Part shown: positions 35,816-43,738 of the stretch, piece by piece
How the letters are laid out: each line of letters begins with the position of its first letter
Position numbering within the stretch: position 1 is the first letter of the stretch
From: Zavarzinia compransoris
GTDB lineage: Bacteria > Pseudomonadota > Alphaproteobacteria > Zavarziniales > Zavarziniaceae
Direction of reading: 5' to 3'
DNA: 64,000 bases
Assembly (NCBI RefSeq): GCF_003173055.1
Contig: NZ_QGLF01000001.1
Coordinates: 1,061,085 to 1,125,084 of the forward strand
Made by a program: the position numbers and the translations under genes
The notes under the pieces: model-generated
The model's input: only the letters and a program-made list of their open reading frames with translations
Told to the model about the DNA's origin: nothing
The model's database searches: none

Positions 35816-36671
35816 GGCGTCGCCGCTCCGTCTCGAAGGCCCCGTCGATCGACGCCGCTTCGGCCAGAAGTTCGTCCAGCGAGGGCAGATCGCGGTCCCG
35901 TTCGAGCAGGACGGGCAAGTCGGGGCGCAGCGCCCGCACCCGGGACAGCAGGGCAAGGACGGCGGGCCCGACGGCGCTGCCGTGATCGTCGATCAGCAGA
36001 TGGCCGCCGTCGTCGAGCGGCACGACGGCATGGCCGGCGACATGGATTTCACCCGCCGCCGCCAGCGGCATGGCCGCCAGCATCCGCTCGGGGTCGAGGT
36101 CCAGATTGGCCGCGCTGACCACGATATTGTTGAGGTCGAGCAGCAGGCCGCAGCCGGTCCGCGCGACCAGGGCGGCCAGGAACTCCCCCTCGCCCATCGC
36201 CGCGCCCTCGAAATCGAGATAGGCGGACGGGTTTTCCACCAGCAGCGGGCGGCCGATGCGGTCCTGCACCCGGGCGACATTGGCGGCGACGACGTCCAGC
36301 GCCTCGCGGCTGCGCGGCAGGGGCAGCAGGTCGTTCCAATAATGGCCGCCGCCGGCCGACCAGGCCAGATGATCCGAGACCAGCGCCGGCCGCAGGCGCC
36401 GGACGAGGCCGGCGAAGCGCGCGAGATGGGCCTCGTCCACGCCGCCGGCACTGCCCAGGGACAGGGCGACGCCATGGACCGACAGGGGCAAAGCCTCGGC
36501 GATCCGGTCCAGCAGGCGGTCGTCGGCGGCACCGCCCGGCATGTGGTTCTCGGCATGGATCTCGACGAAGGCGGGCAGCGGCCCGCCACCATCGAGCCGG
36601 GCCGCCAGCGCCGCGACATGGGGGGCGCGGAGGCCGATGCCGGTGCGCCCGAACGGCACCCCCCGGATCAC
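35802..36671 (-). CDS. bufB: BufB-type multinuclear non-heme iron oxidase (DUF692)
   Basis: 289 residues from GTG 36671, four bases after the bufA stop. MNIO enzymes convert cysteines of the precursor to heterocycles. All expected metal-site segments of the TIM-barrel are visible: E37-I-H39-A-E-N-H43, H66 in SVHGVAL, S99-D-H101, E146 in VENPSAY, D179-L-N-N in LDLNNIVVSA, E208-I-H210 and H214, D229-H230 and E257. Length and order match DUF692. The chosen GTG gives the family N-terminus (VPFGRTGIGLRAPH); a second GTG four codons on is possible. Confidence 0.93.
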   Translation of the reverse strand: MIRGVPFGRTGIGLRAPHVAALAARLDGGGPLPAFVEIHAENHMPGGAADDRLLDRIAEALPLSVHGVALSLGSAGGVDEAHLARFAGLVRRLRPALVSDHLAWSAGGGHYWNDLLPLPRSREALDVVAANVARVQDRIGRPLLVENPSAYLDFEGAAMGEGEFLAALVARTGCGLLLDLNNIVVSAANLDLDPERMLAAMPLAAAGEIHVAGHAVVPLDDGGHLLIDDHGSAVGPAVLALLSRVRALRPDLPVLLERDRDLPSLDELLAEAASIDGAFETERRRHACG

Positions 36672-36675
36672 GAAA

Positions 36676-36930
36676 TCAGCCCTTGGGGGCGGCGCTGCCG
36701 CCGACCAGCTTGGCGCAGGTGCCGGCGGGCACCAGGATCCAGGCATCCTTCTGGCCGTCGACCGTCGAGGTGCCGGCGCAGGAACTGGACGCGGTCTGGC
36801 AATCGTTCTGGCCGGCCTTGACGACGCCGTAGCATTTCTCGTTGTCGGCGGCCTGGGCGGCGGTCGCGGCAAGGCCGGCCGCGGCGGCGACCGTGGCGGC
36901 CAGAAGGCCGGTGCGGGACAGAATGGACAT
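36676..36930 (-). CDS. bufA: BufA-type bufferin precursor (DUF2282)
   Basis: 84 residues: signal peptide 1-28 ([20 protein letters not shown]) and a short mature part with the DUF2282 signature [15 protein letters not shown], a SCAG segment and the [16 protein letters not shown] end. Cys33, 44, 51 and 72 are the four conserved cysteines; in characterised bufferins the central ones become thiooxazoles and the exported product binds copper. AGGAGAATCACC precedes ATG 36930. It leads the bufA-bufB-bufC-doxX operon. A candidate ECF promoter is centred ~70 bp upstream. Confidence 0.94.
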   Translation of the reverse strand: MSILSRTGLLAATVAAAAGLAATAAQAADNEKCYGVVKAGQNDCQTASSSCAGTSTVDGQKDAWILVPAGTCAKLVGGSAAPKG

Positions 36931-36986
36931 GGTGATTCTCCTGATCGTCGGTCGAGGGACCGGTCGGTCCCGGTCGCATCTTCAGG

Positions 36987-37011
36987 TTCGGCGGCGCCGG
37001 TGAAAAGTTAC
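36987..37011 (-). promoter_or_regulatory. Candidate ECF-sigma (SigF-type) promoter of bufA
   Basis: On the minus strand GTAACT (37006-37011) is separated by 15 bp from CGAA (36987-36990), 57 bp before bufA. The Caulobacter SigF consensus as I recall it is GTAACC-N16-CGAA, so this differs by one base and one spacer position. Confidence 0.65.
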
Positions 37012-37102
37012 GGCGCTCGAAATGCCTTCGTTTCGCTGTATTCTGGCCCCCTGAATCGGGCGGGGCGTTGCCGGCAGGCACGACCGCCCAAGGGGATGGG
37101 GC

Positions 37103-37684
37103 ATGGCCGGCGACGGCGATCAGGCAGCGGCATTCAGCCAGTTGATGCAGGCGGCGCAGGACGGCGACCGGCGCGCCTATGCCACGCTGTTGCAGGCGAT
37201 CACGCCCTATCTCCGCGCGCAGGTGCGGCGCTATCTGCGCAATCCCGCCGATGTCGAGGATGTGGTACAGGAAATCCTGCTGACCGTTCATCGCGTCCGC
37301 CAGACCTACGACCCGGCCCGGCCCTTCATGCCCTGGCTGGTGGCGATCGCGCGGCGCCGCGTGGTCGACCGCCTGCGCAGCAAGGGCCGGCTGGACGCGC
37401 GGGAAGTGGTGGTCGCCCCGGACGATGAAACTTTCACCATGGCCGCGGCGAATACGGAAGCGGAGCCACCCGACCACGAGGCTTTGCGGGCCGCGGTGGC
37501 CAAGCTGCCGCAGGGCCAGCGCCTGGCGGTCGAACTGCTGAAGTTCCAGGACCTGTCGCTGCGCGAGGCCTCGGAAAAGAGCGGCATGACCGTCGGGGCG
37601 CTGAAGGTCGCGGCGCATCGGGCCTACAAGGCCCTGCGCGCCGCCCTCGGCGGCAAGGCTGAAGCGGATGACGAGAGAGGTTGA
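37103..37684 (+). CDS. sigF: ECF sigma factor, SigF-type
   Basis: 193 residues. Region 2 spans about 10-90 (YATLLQAITPYLRAQVRRYLRNPADVEDVVQEILLTVHRVRQTYDP, then FMPWLVAIARRRVVDRLR), and region 4 spans about 130-185 (LPQGQRLAVELLKFQDLSLREASEKSGMTVGALKVAAHRAYKAL). There is no SnoaL or other extension. Its pairing with an NrsF-like gene is typical of the SigF group. It is divergent from bufA and overlaps the nrsF-like gene. RBS AAGGGGATGGGGC precedes ATG 37103. No copy of the GTAAC/CGAA motif was seen in its own orientation. Confidence 0.92.
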   Translation: MAGDGDQAAAFSQLMQAAQDGDRRAYATLLQAITPYLRAQVRRYLRNPADVEDVVQEILLTVHRVRQTYDPARPFMPWLVAIARRRVVDRLRSKGRLDAREVVVAPDDETFTMAAANTEAEPPDHEALRAAVAKLPQGQRLAVELLKFQDLSLREASEKSGMTVGALKVAAHRAYKALRAALGGKAEADDERG

Positions 37685-38372
37685 GAGAGTAGCGGTGACG
37701 GCGGAAACGGATCGTCTGATCGAGGCCCTGGCGGGGTCGGCGGCGCCGGTGCGGCGCCTGCGGCCGCCCCTGGTGCGCGCAGCGTTCTGGCTGGCCGGCG
37801 CCGGTGCCCTGGTCGCCGCCTTCACCCTGTTCCACGCCGTGAATCAGGGCCACAGCCTCCGCTCCCTGTTCGGCGGCTTCGCCGATCTCAGCTTCACCCT
37901 GCAATGGCTGGCCAGCATCGCGACCGGGGTGACGGCGATCATCGCCGCCTTCGAACTGGCCCTGCCCGACCGGTCGCGGCGCTGGCGCCTGCTGCCTCTG
38001 CCGGCGGTGGTCCTCTGGCTGCTGACCATCGGCCACGGCTGCCTGACCGACTGGATCGAACGCGGGCCGGACGGTTTCGTCGCCGGCCACAGCCTCGATT
38101 GCTTCGTCGTCATCATCGGCACCAGCCTGCCGCTGGGCGCCGGCCTCGCCTGGATGCTGCGCCATGCGGAAGCGGCCTGGCCGCTGGAGACGATCACGGT
38201 CGGCGCCCTCGGCACCGCGGCCCTGTCGGCGGCCGGGCTCAGCCTCTATCACGATCTCGACGCCTCGATCATGATCCTGATCTGGCACGGCGGCACCACG
38301 GCGCTGATCGTCTGGGCCAGCCGCGTGCTCGGCCGGCGCTGGCTGCGCCGGCGCACCTCACCGCGACCTTGA
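37668..38372 (+). CDS. nrsF: NrsF-like membrane anti-sigma factor (DUF1109)
   Basis: 234 residues from ATG 37668, overlapping the sigma gene by 17 bp; a GTG at 37695 (giving VTAETDRLIEALAG) matches the family N-terminus better and may be the true start. The short cytoplasmic N-terminus binds sigma; six membrane helices follow. C125 (IGHGCLTDW) and C145 (HSLDCFVV) on neighbouring membrane-proximal positions correspond to the cysteine pair used by NrsF for signal sensing in Caulobacter. Modification or metal binding there would free the sigma factor. Confidence 0.9.
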   Translation: MTREVERVAVTAETDRLIEALAGSAAPVRRLRPPLVRAAFWLAGAGALVAAFTLFHAVNQGHSLRSLFGGFADLSFTLQWLASIATGVTAIIAAFELALPDRSRRWRLLPLPAVVLWLLTIGHGCLTDWIERGPDGFVAGHSLDCFVVIIGTSLPLGAGLAWMLRHAEAAWPLETITVGALGTAALSAAGLSLYHDLDASIMILIWHGGTTALIVWASRVLGRRWLRRRTSPRP

Positions 38373-38438
38373 GGGCATTGCGCCCGGCCGCGCATCGGGG
38401 GCATCCTGCGCCCGATGCAGGCGATAAGGAAAAGCGCG

Positions 38439-38963
38439 ATGATCTACGAACTGGGTGACAAGCGGGTGGTGCGCGAAGAGGGCGCCTGGATCGCCCCCGG
38501 TGCCGTCGTGATCGGCGCCGTTACCCTGAAGCGGAATGCCAGCGTCTGGTTCAACGCCGTGATCCGCGGCGACAACGATCCCATCGTGATCGGCGAGAAC
38601 ACCAATATCCAGGACGGTTCCGTGCTCCACACCGACGACGGCGTGCCCCTGGAGATCGGCTCCCATGTCACCGTCGGCCACAAGGTGATGCTGCACGGCT
38701 GCATCGTCGGCGACAATTCGCTGATCGGCATCAATGCGGTGATCCTGAACCGGGCGAAGATCGGCCGGAACTGCATCATCGGCGCCAACAGCCTGATCCC
38801 CGAGGGGCGGGAAATCCCCGACGGCTCGCTGGTCATGGGCAGCCCGGGCAAGGTGATCCGCCAGTTGAGCGAGACCCAGGTGCAGATCCTGACCATGCAG
38901 GCGCTGCATTACGTCGAGAATGCCCGGCGCTATGCCCGCGACCTCAAGGTGCAGGACGCCTGA
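38439..38963 (+). CDS. Gamma carbonic anhydrase family protein (left-handed beta-helix)
   Basis: 174 residues of hexapeptide repeats ([46 protein letters not shown]). Metal-ligand histidines appear in [16 protein letters not shown]. It belongs to the YrdA/PaaY-like group, in which carbonic anhydrase activity is often unproven. ATG 38439 follows AAGGAAAAGCGCG; an earlier ATG at 38415 adds eight residues. Its stop lies in a 16-bp tandem duplication. Confidence 0.92.
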   Translation: MIYELGDKRVVREEGAWIAPGAVVIGAVTLKRNASVWFNAVIRGDNDPIVIGENTNIQDGSVLHTDDGVPLEIGSHVTVGHKVMLHGCIVGDNSLIGINAVILNRAKIGRNCIIGANSLIPEGREIPDGSLVMGSPGKVIRQLSETQVQILTMQALHYVENARRYARDLKVQDA

Positions 38964-38989
38964 AAACGGGTAAGCCTGAAAACCGGTAA
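38958..38989 (+). repeat. 16-bp tandem duplication over the carbonic anhydrase stop codon
   Basis: GCCTGAAAACGGGTAA (38958-38973) is followed by GCCTGAAAACCGGTAA (38974-38989), one mismatch. TGA of the first copy is the gene's stop. The unit length of 16 shifts frame. Confidence 0.88.
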
Positions 38990-39074
38990 GAATGCACCGT
39001 TTCGGCGTCACCCCCCTTTCACGCCGGCGGGCCGCCCCCAGATAGACGGGGAATATCGAGGGAGAACCGAGCCG

Positions 39075-39707
39075 ATGGCCGACCGTCCGCAGATCTTCGG
39101 CATTCCGACCAGCACCTTCTGCTGGACCGCCCGCCTCGTCTGCGCCGAAAAGGGCCAGGCGCATGATTTCTTCGAAATGATCCCGGGCGGCGTGCTGGAC
39201 GGCGTGCGCCATCCCTTCGCCCGGGTGCCGGTGCTGCGCTTTCGCGGTATCACGGTCTATGAATCGCCGGCCATCGCCCGCTATCTCGACCGCGAACTGG
39301 CCGGCCCCCCGCTGCAACCGAAAGACAGCCTGGCGCTCGCCCGCATGGACCAATGGATCAGCGCGACCGCCGACTATCTCTACGACACGATGATCGGCGG
39401 CGTGGTCGCCCAGCGTCTCGTCGCCCCCCTCGACGGCCGGGAAGCCGACGAGGCGATCGTCGCCGAACAGGCCGCCGCCATGCGCGAGCAATTGGGCGTG
39501 GTCGACGAGATGCTGTGCTCCAACCGCTATCTCGCCGGCGCCGAGCTCACCCTTGCCGACCTCTTCCTCGCGCCGGTCATCCACTGGGTGGACAAGACCC
39601 CCGAAGGCAACGAGGCGCTGGACGTCTACCCCACCCTGCGCCGCTGGTTCCACGGCATCGCCGAGCGCGACGCCTTCCAGGCGACCTTGCCGATCGTCAC
39701 CTTCTGA
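39075..39707 (+). CDS. Glutathione S-transferase family protein
   Basis: 210 residues: N-terminal thioredoxin-like GST domain (IFGIPTSTFCWTARLVCAEKG, with the cis-Pro segment RVPVLRF and the glutathione-binding YESPAIARYLD) and an all-helical C-terminal domain. A Ser/Thr-Phe-Cys trio at residues 12-16 occupies the catalytic position, suggesting a Ser- or Cys-type enzyme. Substrate unknown. ATG 39075 follows GGAGAACCGAGCCG. It is followed by a terminator-like hairpin. Confidence 0.9.
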   Translation: MADRPQIFGIPTSTFCWTARLVCAEKGQAHDFFEMIPGGVLDGVRHPFARVPVLRFRGITVYESPAIARYLDRELAGPPLQPKDSLALARMDQWISATADYLYDTMIGGVVAQRLVAPLDGREADEAIVAEQAAAMREQLGVVDEMLCSNRYLAGAELTLADLFLAPVIHWVDKTPEGNEALDVYPTLRRWFHGIAERDAFQATLPIVTF

Positions 39708-39708
39708 G

Positions 39709-39732
39709 GGGCGGCGGCCGCTGCCGCCGCCC
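39709..39732. terminator. GC-rich hairpin between the GST gene and mscL
   Basis: A 10-bp perfect stem GGGCGGCGGC/GCCGCCGCCC with a CGCT loop lies between two convergent genes. It has no T-run, so its efficiency is uncertain. Confidence 0.6.
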
Positions 39733-39741
39733 GCGCAGGGT

Positions 39742-40149
39742 TTATTTCGCCTTCAGCGAGTCGCGGATTTCGGTCAGCAGTTCCTCGGTCTTGGTCGGGC
39801 CGGCCGGGGCCGCCGGGGTGCGCGCGATCACCTTGTTCACCGCCTTGATCAGGATGAAGACCGCGAAGGCGACGATCAGGAACTGGATCATCACGTTGAT
39901 GAAGGAACCATAGGCGATCACCGCCGCCTTGGCCTCGCGCGCGGCCGCCAGCGAGGCATATTCGACGCCCGAGAGATTGATGTAGAGGCCCGAGAAATCG
40001 ATGCCGCCGATGATCACGCCGATCGGCGGCATGATGATGTCGTCGACCAGCGAGGTCACGATCTTGCCGAAGGCGGCGCCGATGATCACGCCGACGGCGA
40101 GATCAAGGACGTTGCCGCGCATGATGAATGCTTTGAATTCGTTGAGCAT
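39742..40149 (-). CDS. mscL: Large-conductance mechanosensitive channel
   Basis: 135 residues: N-terminal amphipathic helix ([31 protein letters not shown]), TM1 with the gate-forming GVIIGAAFG, a periplasmic loop, TM2 ([25 protein letters not shown]) and a C-terminal helix ([13 protein letters not shown]). It opens at high membrane tension during hypo-osmotic shock. ATG 40149 is fixed by homology and preceded by GGAGAGGGCATCC. Confidence 0.97.
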   Translation of the reverse strand: MLNEFKAFIMRGNVLDLAVGVIIGAAFGKIVTSLVDDIIMPPIGVIIGGIDFSGLYINLSGVEYASLAAAREAKAAVIAYGSFINVMIQFLIVAFAVFILIKAVNKVIARTPAAPAGPTKTEELLTEIRDSLKAK

Positions 40150-40237
40150 GGATGCCCTCTCCATAACCGGCGGCCCCTTGCGGGCCGTCGCCCCATTAGA
40201 AATCATGGAGACGTCAACGCAAAGTTTTTGTCGATCG

Positions 40238-40591
40238 TCAAATTTTCTCCAGGGCGCCGGCGTAGATCTCGGGCTTGAAGCCGACCAGGAGCCGGCCGCC
40301 GAGGTCCAGCACCGGGCGCTTGATCATCGAGGGCTGGGCCAGCATCAGGGCGACGGCCTTCGCCCGGTCGATGCCCGCGCGCTCGGCCTCCGGCAGCTTG
40401 CGGAACGTGGTCCCGGCGCGATTGAGCAATGTCTCGAAGCCGAGGGCGTCGCACCAGGCGTTCAACTGCGCGGGCGCGATCCCCTCGGCCTTATAGTCGT
40501 GGAAGCGGTAGTCGAGGCCGCGCGCCTCGATGAAGAGGCGCGCCTTCTTGATCGTGTCGCAATTCCTGATGCCGTACATGGTGATGGTCAT
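40238..40591 (-). CDS. ArsC/Spx-like reductase (YffB type)
   Basis: 117 residues with a thioredoxin-like fold. [29 protein letters not shown] carries a single active-site Cys (residue 11) in the NCDT motif typical of YffB-type proteins, and FRKL plus SMIKRPVL match the family. True arsenate reductases have a different glutathione-contact pattern, so thiol-disulfide or glutathione-linked reduction of an unknown substrate is likelier. Monocistronic; the Rnk-like gene lies upstream on the same strand. Confidence 0.88.
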   Translation of the reverse strand: MTITMYGIRNCDTIKKARLFIEARGLDYRFHDYKAEGIAPAQLNAWCDALGFETLLNRAGTTFRKLPEAERAGIDRAKAVALMLAQPSMIKRPVLDLGGRLLVGFKPEIYAGALEKI

Positions 40592-40637
40592 GGCCGCCGG
40601 ATCTCCGCCAAGGCTTGAAGGTGCAGCCTACCCCGAA

Positions 40638-41042
40638 TCATCGGGGCGGCTCGACGCTGACCACGGTCAGGGCGTGGTGGCGGCCGTCGCGCGCGGTCCA
40701 GCCGATGGACTGGCCCGCGGACAGGCCGATCAGCGCCGCGCCGATCGGGGTCAGGATCGACAGGGTGCCGGCGGCGATATCCGCCTCCGCCGGGAACACC
40801 AGGCGCAGGTGCCGGTGCTGGCCGTCGTCGGTATCGAAGGCGACGGTGGAGCCCATGCGCACCACGCCGGCCGGGACCTTGTGGTCGGCGACGACGCGGG
40901 CGCGGTCCAATTCGGCCTGAAGCTCGGCGGCCAGCACCGGGTTGCGGTCCTCGATCGCGGCGGCAAGGTCGCTCAGGCGGTTGTAGTCCCCGGTGCCGAC
41001 GGTGATGGCGGGCTTCCGGGCGGGCTTTGTGGTCCGGGTCAT
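40638..41042 (-). CDS. GreA/GreB C-terminal family protein, Rnk-like regulator
   Basis: 134 residues: a short helical N-terminal part (TGDYNRLSDLAAAIEDRNPVLAAELQAELDRARVV) and the GreA/GreB C-terminal beta-domain (GVVRMGSTVAFDTDDGQHRHLRLVFPAEADIAAGTLSILTPIGAALIGLSAGQSIGW). The long coiled coil with catalytic acids of true Gre factors is missing, which fits Rnk-like proteins that bind RNA polymerase without transcript cleavage. ATG 41042 is chosen because the in-frame extension upstream has no coding character. Confidence 0.85.
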   Translation of the reverse strand: MTRTTKPARKPAITVGTGDYNRLSDLAAAIEDRNPVLAAELQAELDRARVVADHKVPAGVVRMGSTVAFDTDDGQHRHLRLVFPAEADIAAGTLSILTPIGAALIGLSAGQSIGWTARDGRHHALTVVSVEPPR

Positions 41043-41351
41043 GACAGGCGTGCTCCGGGCAGGGCGCGGCAGGGCGCCTCGTGGTTGAACGATGGAAAGC
41101 TGAACGATGGGAAATACGACGCTGGCGCCCCGGGGCCGGCCGAAAGCCGGCAGATGACGGCCCCCCGCACGGGGGCGCAAACGGCCGGGCCGGGGGCTTA
41201 GAGATCCGCGATCGGCAGAAGCCGGCGGAGGATGGCTGCGGTCGTCCTCATGCCCCATAGATGAGGACCGCCGCCCGCCCTGTCAACCCGGGCGCATGAA
41301 ACCGGCCTTCGCGGTCGACCCGGGGCACCGCCCCGGGTTACCCTCCCGGCC
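41043..41351. other. Intergenic region, divergent promoters expected
   Basis: About 309 bp between the Rnk-like gene (minus) and the SLC13 transporter (plus). It holds an 8-bp inverted repeat GTCCTCAT/ATGAGGAC (41244-41251, 41261-41268), a CGGGGCACCGCCCCG palindrome just before 41352 and an imperfect direct repeat (TGAACGATGG at about 41086 and 41102). No gene is supported. Confidence 0.6.
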
Positions 41352-43193
41352 ATGACCGTCGACCTTGCCCTTGTCCTCGCCCTGCTCCTGGCCGCCGTCG
41401 CCATGTTCGCCTTGAACCGGCCGCGCATGGATGTGGTCGGCCTCCTGATGATCGTGGCCCTGCCGCTGACCGGGGTGATCACCGCGCCCGAGGCGCTGGC
41501 CGGCTTCGCCGATCCCAGCATCGTGCTGATCGCCGCCCTCTTCGTGATCGGCGAGGCGCTGGTGCGCACCGGCGTCGCCCAGCGCCTGGGCGACCTGCTG
41601 ATCACCCGCGCCGGCCACAACGAGACGCGGCTGATCGTGCTCCTGATGATTCTCGTCGCCGGTGTCGGCTCGGTGATGAGTTCGACCGGGGTGGTCGCCA
41701 TCTTCATCCCGGTCGTGCTGCGGGTGGCGCGCAGCGCCGGCATCGCCCCGGCCCGCCTGCTGATGCCGCTGTCCGTCGCGGCCCTGATCAGCGGCATGAT
41801 GACCCTGGTGGCGACAGCGCCCAACCTGGTGGTGCACGCCGAATTGCGGCGCCACGGGCTGGACGGCTTCGGCTTTTTCGCCTTCTCGCCCTTCGGCCTG
41901 CCGATCCTGGCGCTGGCCATCGTCTATATGCTGTTCGCGCGCCGCCTGCTGGCGCCGGGCAGCGGCGCCGAAGCGGGCACGACGCGCCGTCGCCGGCCCC
42001 GGCTGGCCGAATGGATCGAGGATTATGCGCTGGAGAAGCGGGAATACCGGCTGCGCCTGCCGCCCGGATCGCCCCTGGCCGGGCAGATGCTGCGCGCCCT
42101 CGACCTTCGCGCCACCGCGGGCGTCAACATCATCGCGATCGAGCGCGGCCCCCGGTTCGGCCGCCGCCTGATCCGGCCCCTGGCCGAGACGGTGCTCGAG
42201 GCGGGCGACGTCCTGATGCTCGACGTCTTCCGCCCGCAGGTGACGATCGAGGATGTGACCGGTCTCTACGGCCTGGAGCGCCTGCCCCTGACCGGGCGCT
42301 ATTTCGCCGATCGGCGCCAGGAGATCGGCCTGGCCGAGGTCATGGTCCCCGCGACCTCCCGGCTGCTCGGCAAGACCGTGGTCGAGGCGCGCTTCCGCAC
42401 CACCCACGACCTGGCGGTGATCGGCCTGCGCCACGGCCGCAAGGCCATGGCCGAGGATGTGCTGAACCGCCCGCTCGCCGCCGGCGATACGCTTCTCGTC
42501 GCCGGGCCCTGGCGGGCGATCCGGAAGATACAGGAAGATCTGGCCGATCTCGTCGTCCTGGCCCTGCCGGTCGAGGTCGACGACGTCCTGCCGGCCGGGA
42601 ACAGGGCGCCCTTCGCCCTCGGCATCCTGGCCCTGGTCATCGCCCTGATGGTCGGCGGCGTGGTGCCCAATGTGATCGCAGCCCTGATCGGCTGCCTGCT
42701 GCTCGGCCTGTTCGGCTGCATCGACATGACCCATGCCTATCGCGCGATCCACTGGCAGAGCCTGGTGCTGATCGTCGGCATGCTGCCCTTCTCGCTCGCC
42801 CTGCAGAAGACGGGCGGCATCGCCCTGGCGGCGGACGGTTTCATCGCCCTGTTCGGCGAGGCCGGGCCGCGGCTGGCCCTGGCCGCCCTTTTCGCCCTGA
42901 CTGCCGGGCTCGGCCTGTTCATCTCGAACACGGCGACCGCGGTCCTGATGGCGCCGGTCGCCCTGGCCATCGCCGGCGAGATGGGGCTGTCGCCCTATCC
43001 CTTCGCCATGACCGTGGCGCTGGCCGCCTCCACCGCCTTCATGACGCCGGTCTCCTCGCCGGTGAACACGCTGGTGGTCGGGCCGGGGAACTATCGGTTC
43101 ATGGATTTCGTCAAGGTCGGCGTGCCCCTGTCGGTGCTGACCCTGGTCGCCGCCGTGCTGCTGGTGCCCCTGGTCCTGCCCTTCAGCCCGTGA
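41352..43193 (+). CDS. SLC13/DASS-type permease with central TrkA-C domains
   Basis: 613 residues: about six membrane helices (1-200), a cytoplasmic insert (about 215-400) with two RCK/TrkA-C units (GVNIIAIERGPRFGRRLIRPL; TTHDLAVIGLRHGRKAM), then more helices to the end. SSTGVVAIFIPV and SNTATAVLMAPVALAIAGEMGLSPYPFAMTVALAASTAFMTPVSSPVNTLV are the paired hairpin segments of the divalent-anion:Na+ symporter fold. The TrkA-C insert suggests ligand gating. Transported ion unknown (sulfate and dicarboxylates are typical). It ends 11 bp inside the convergent phosphatase gene. Confidence 0.93.
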   Translation: MTVDLALVLALLLAAVAMFALNRPRMDVVGLLMIVALPLTGVITAPEALAGFADPSIVLIAALFVIGEALVRTGVAQRLGDLLITRAGHNETRLIVLLMILVAGVGSVMSSTGVVAIFIPVVLRVARSAGIAPARLLMPLSVAALISGMMTLVATAPNLVVHAELRRHGLDGFGFFAFSPFGLPILALAIVYMLFARRLLAPGSGAEAGTTRRRRPRLAEWIEDYALEKREYRLRLPPGSPLAGQMLRALDLRATAGVNIIAIERGPRFGRRLIRPLAETVLEAGDVLMLDVFRPQVTIEDVTGLYGLERLPLTGRYFADRRQEIGLAEVMVPATSRLLGKTVVEARFRTTHDLAVIGLRHGRKAMAEDVLNRPLAAGDTLLVAGPWRAIRKIQEDLADLVVLALPVEVDDVLPAGNRAPFALGILALVIALMVGGVVPNVIAALIGCLLLGLFGCIDMTHAYRAIHWQSLVLIVGMLPFSLALQKTGGIALAADGFIALFGEAGPRLALAALFALTAGLGLFISNTATAVLMAPVALAIAGEMGLSPYPFAMTVALAASTAFMTPVSSPVNTLVVGPGNYRFMDFVKVGVPLSVLTLVAAVLLVPLVLPFSP

Positions 43194-43650
43194 TCAGGCG
43201 CAGCAATCCCTCGGCGCCGAGGCGGACCTCGGCCCAGGTGACGTCGAAGCCGGCCTCGTCGCCGTAATAGGGATCGGCCACCGCCTGCCCTTCCCGCCCC
43301 GGCACGTGATCGAGCAGGAGCGAGAGCCGCGCGGTCGCCCCCGCCGGCGCCACCTTGCGCAGGTCGGCCAGATTCTGCCGGTCCAGGGCGACGATATGAT
43401 CGAAGCGCAGAAAATCGCCCACCGCGACCTGGCGCCCGCGCAGGCCCCCGATCTCCACCCCGTGGCGGCGGGCGACGCGCTGCGCCCGGGTATCCGGCGG
43501 GTCGCCCACATGCCAGTCGCCGGTGCCGGCCGAATCGACCGCCACCGCCACGCCGCTGCGGGCGGCAAGGTCGCGCAGCGCCCCTTCCGCCAGGGGCGAG
43601 CGGCAGATATTGCCAAGGCAGACGAACAGGACCGAGGGGGTGGCCGGCAT
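43183..43650 (-). CDS. Low-molecular-weight protein-tyrosine phosphatase
   Basis: 155 residues. The P-loop V-C-L-G-N-I-C-R-S occurs at the N-terminus (FVCLGNICRSP, nucleophile Cys12), and the general-acid segment DPYYGD is near the C-terminus (VADPYYGDEAGFD). ATG 43650 leaves the canonical short lead before the P-loop; an upstream extension would not fit the family. Its 3' end overlaps the SLC13 gene by 11 bp. Confidence 0.94.
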   Translation of the reverse strand: MPATPSVLFVCLGNICRSPLAEGALRDLAARSGVAVAVDSAGTGDWHVGDPPDTRAQRVARRHGVEIGGLRGRQVAVGDFLRFDHIVALDRQNLADLRKVAPAGATARLSLLLDHVPGREGQAVADPYYGDEAGFDVTWAEVRLGAEGLLRLITG

Positions 43651-43738
43651 CGAAAGGCTCCGCAAGCGCAACGACCCCGCGGGCTTAGCGCAAATTGCCG
43701 CAAGGGGAAATTCCCGCGTGAGCGGGATGCGACGCCGC

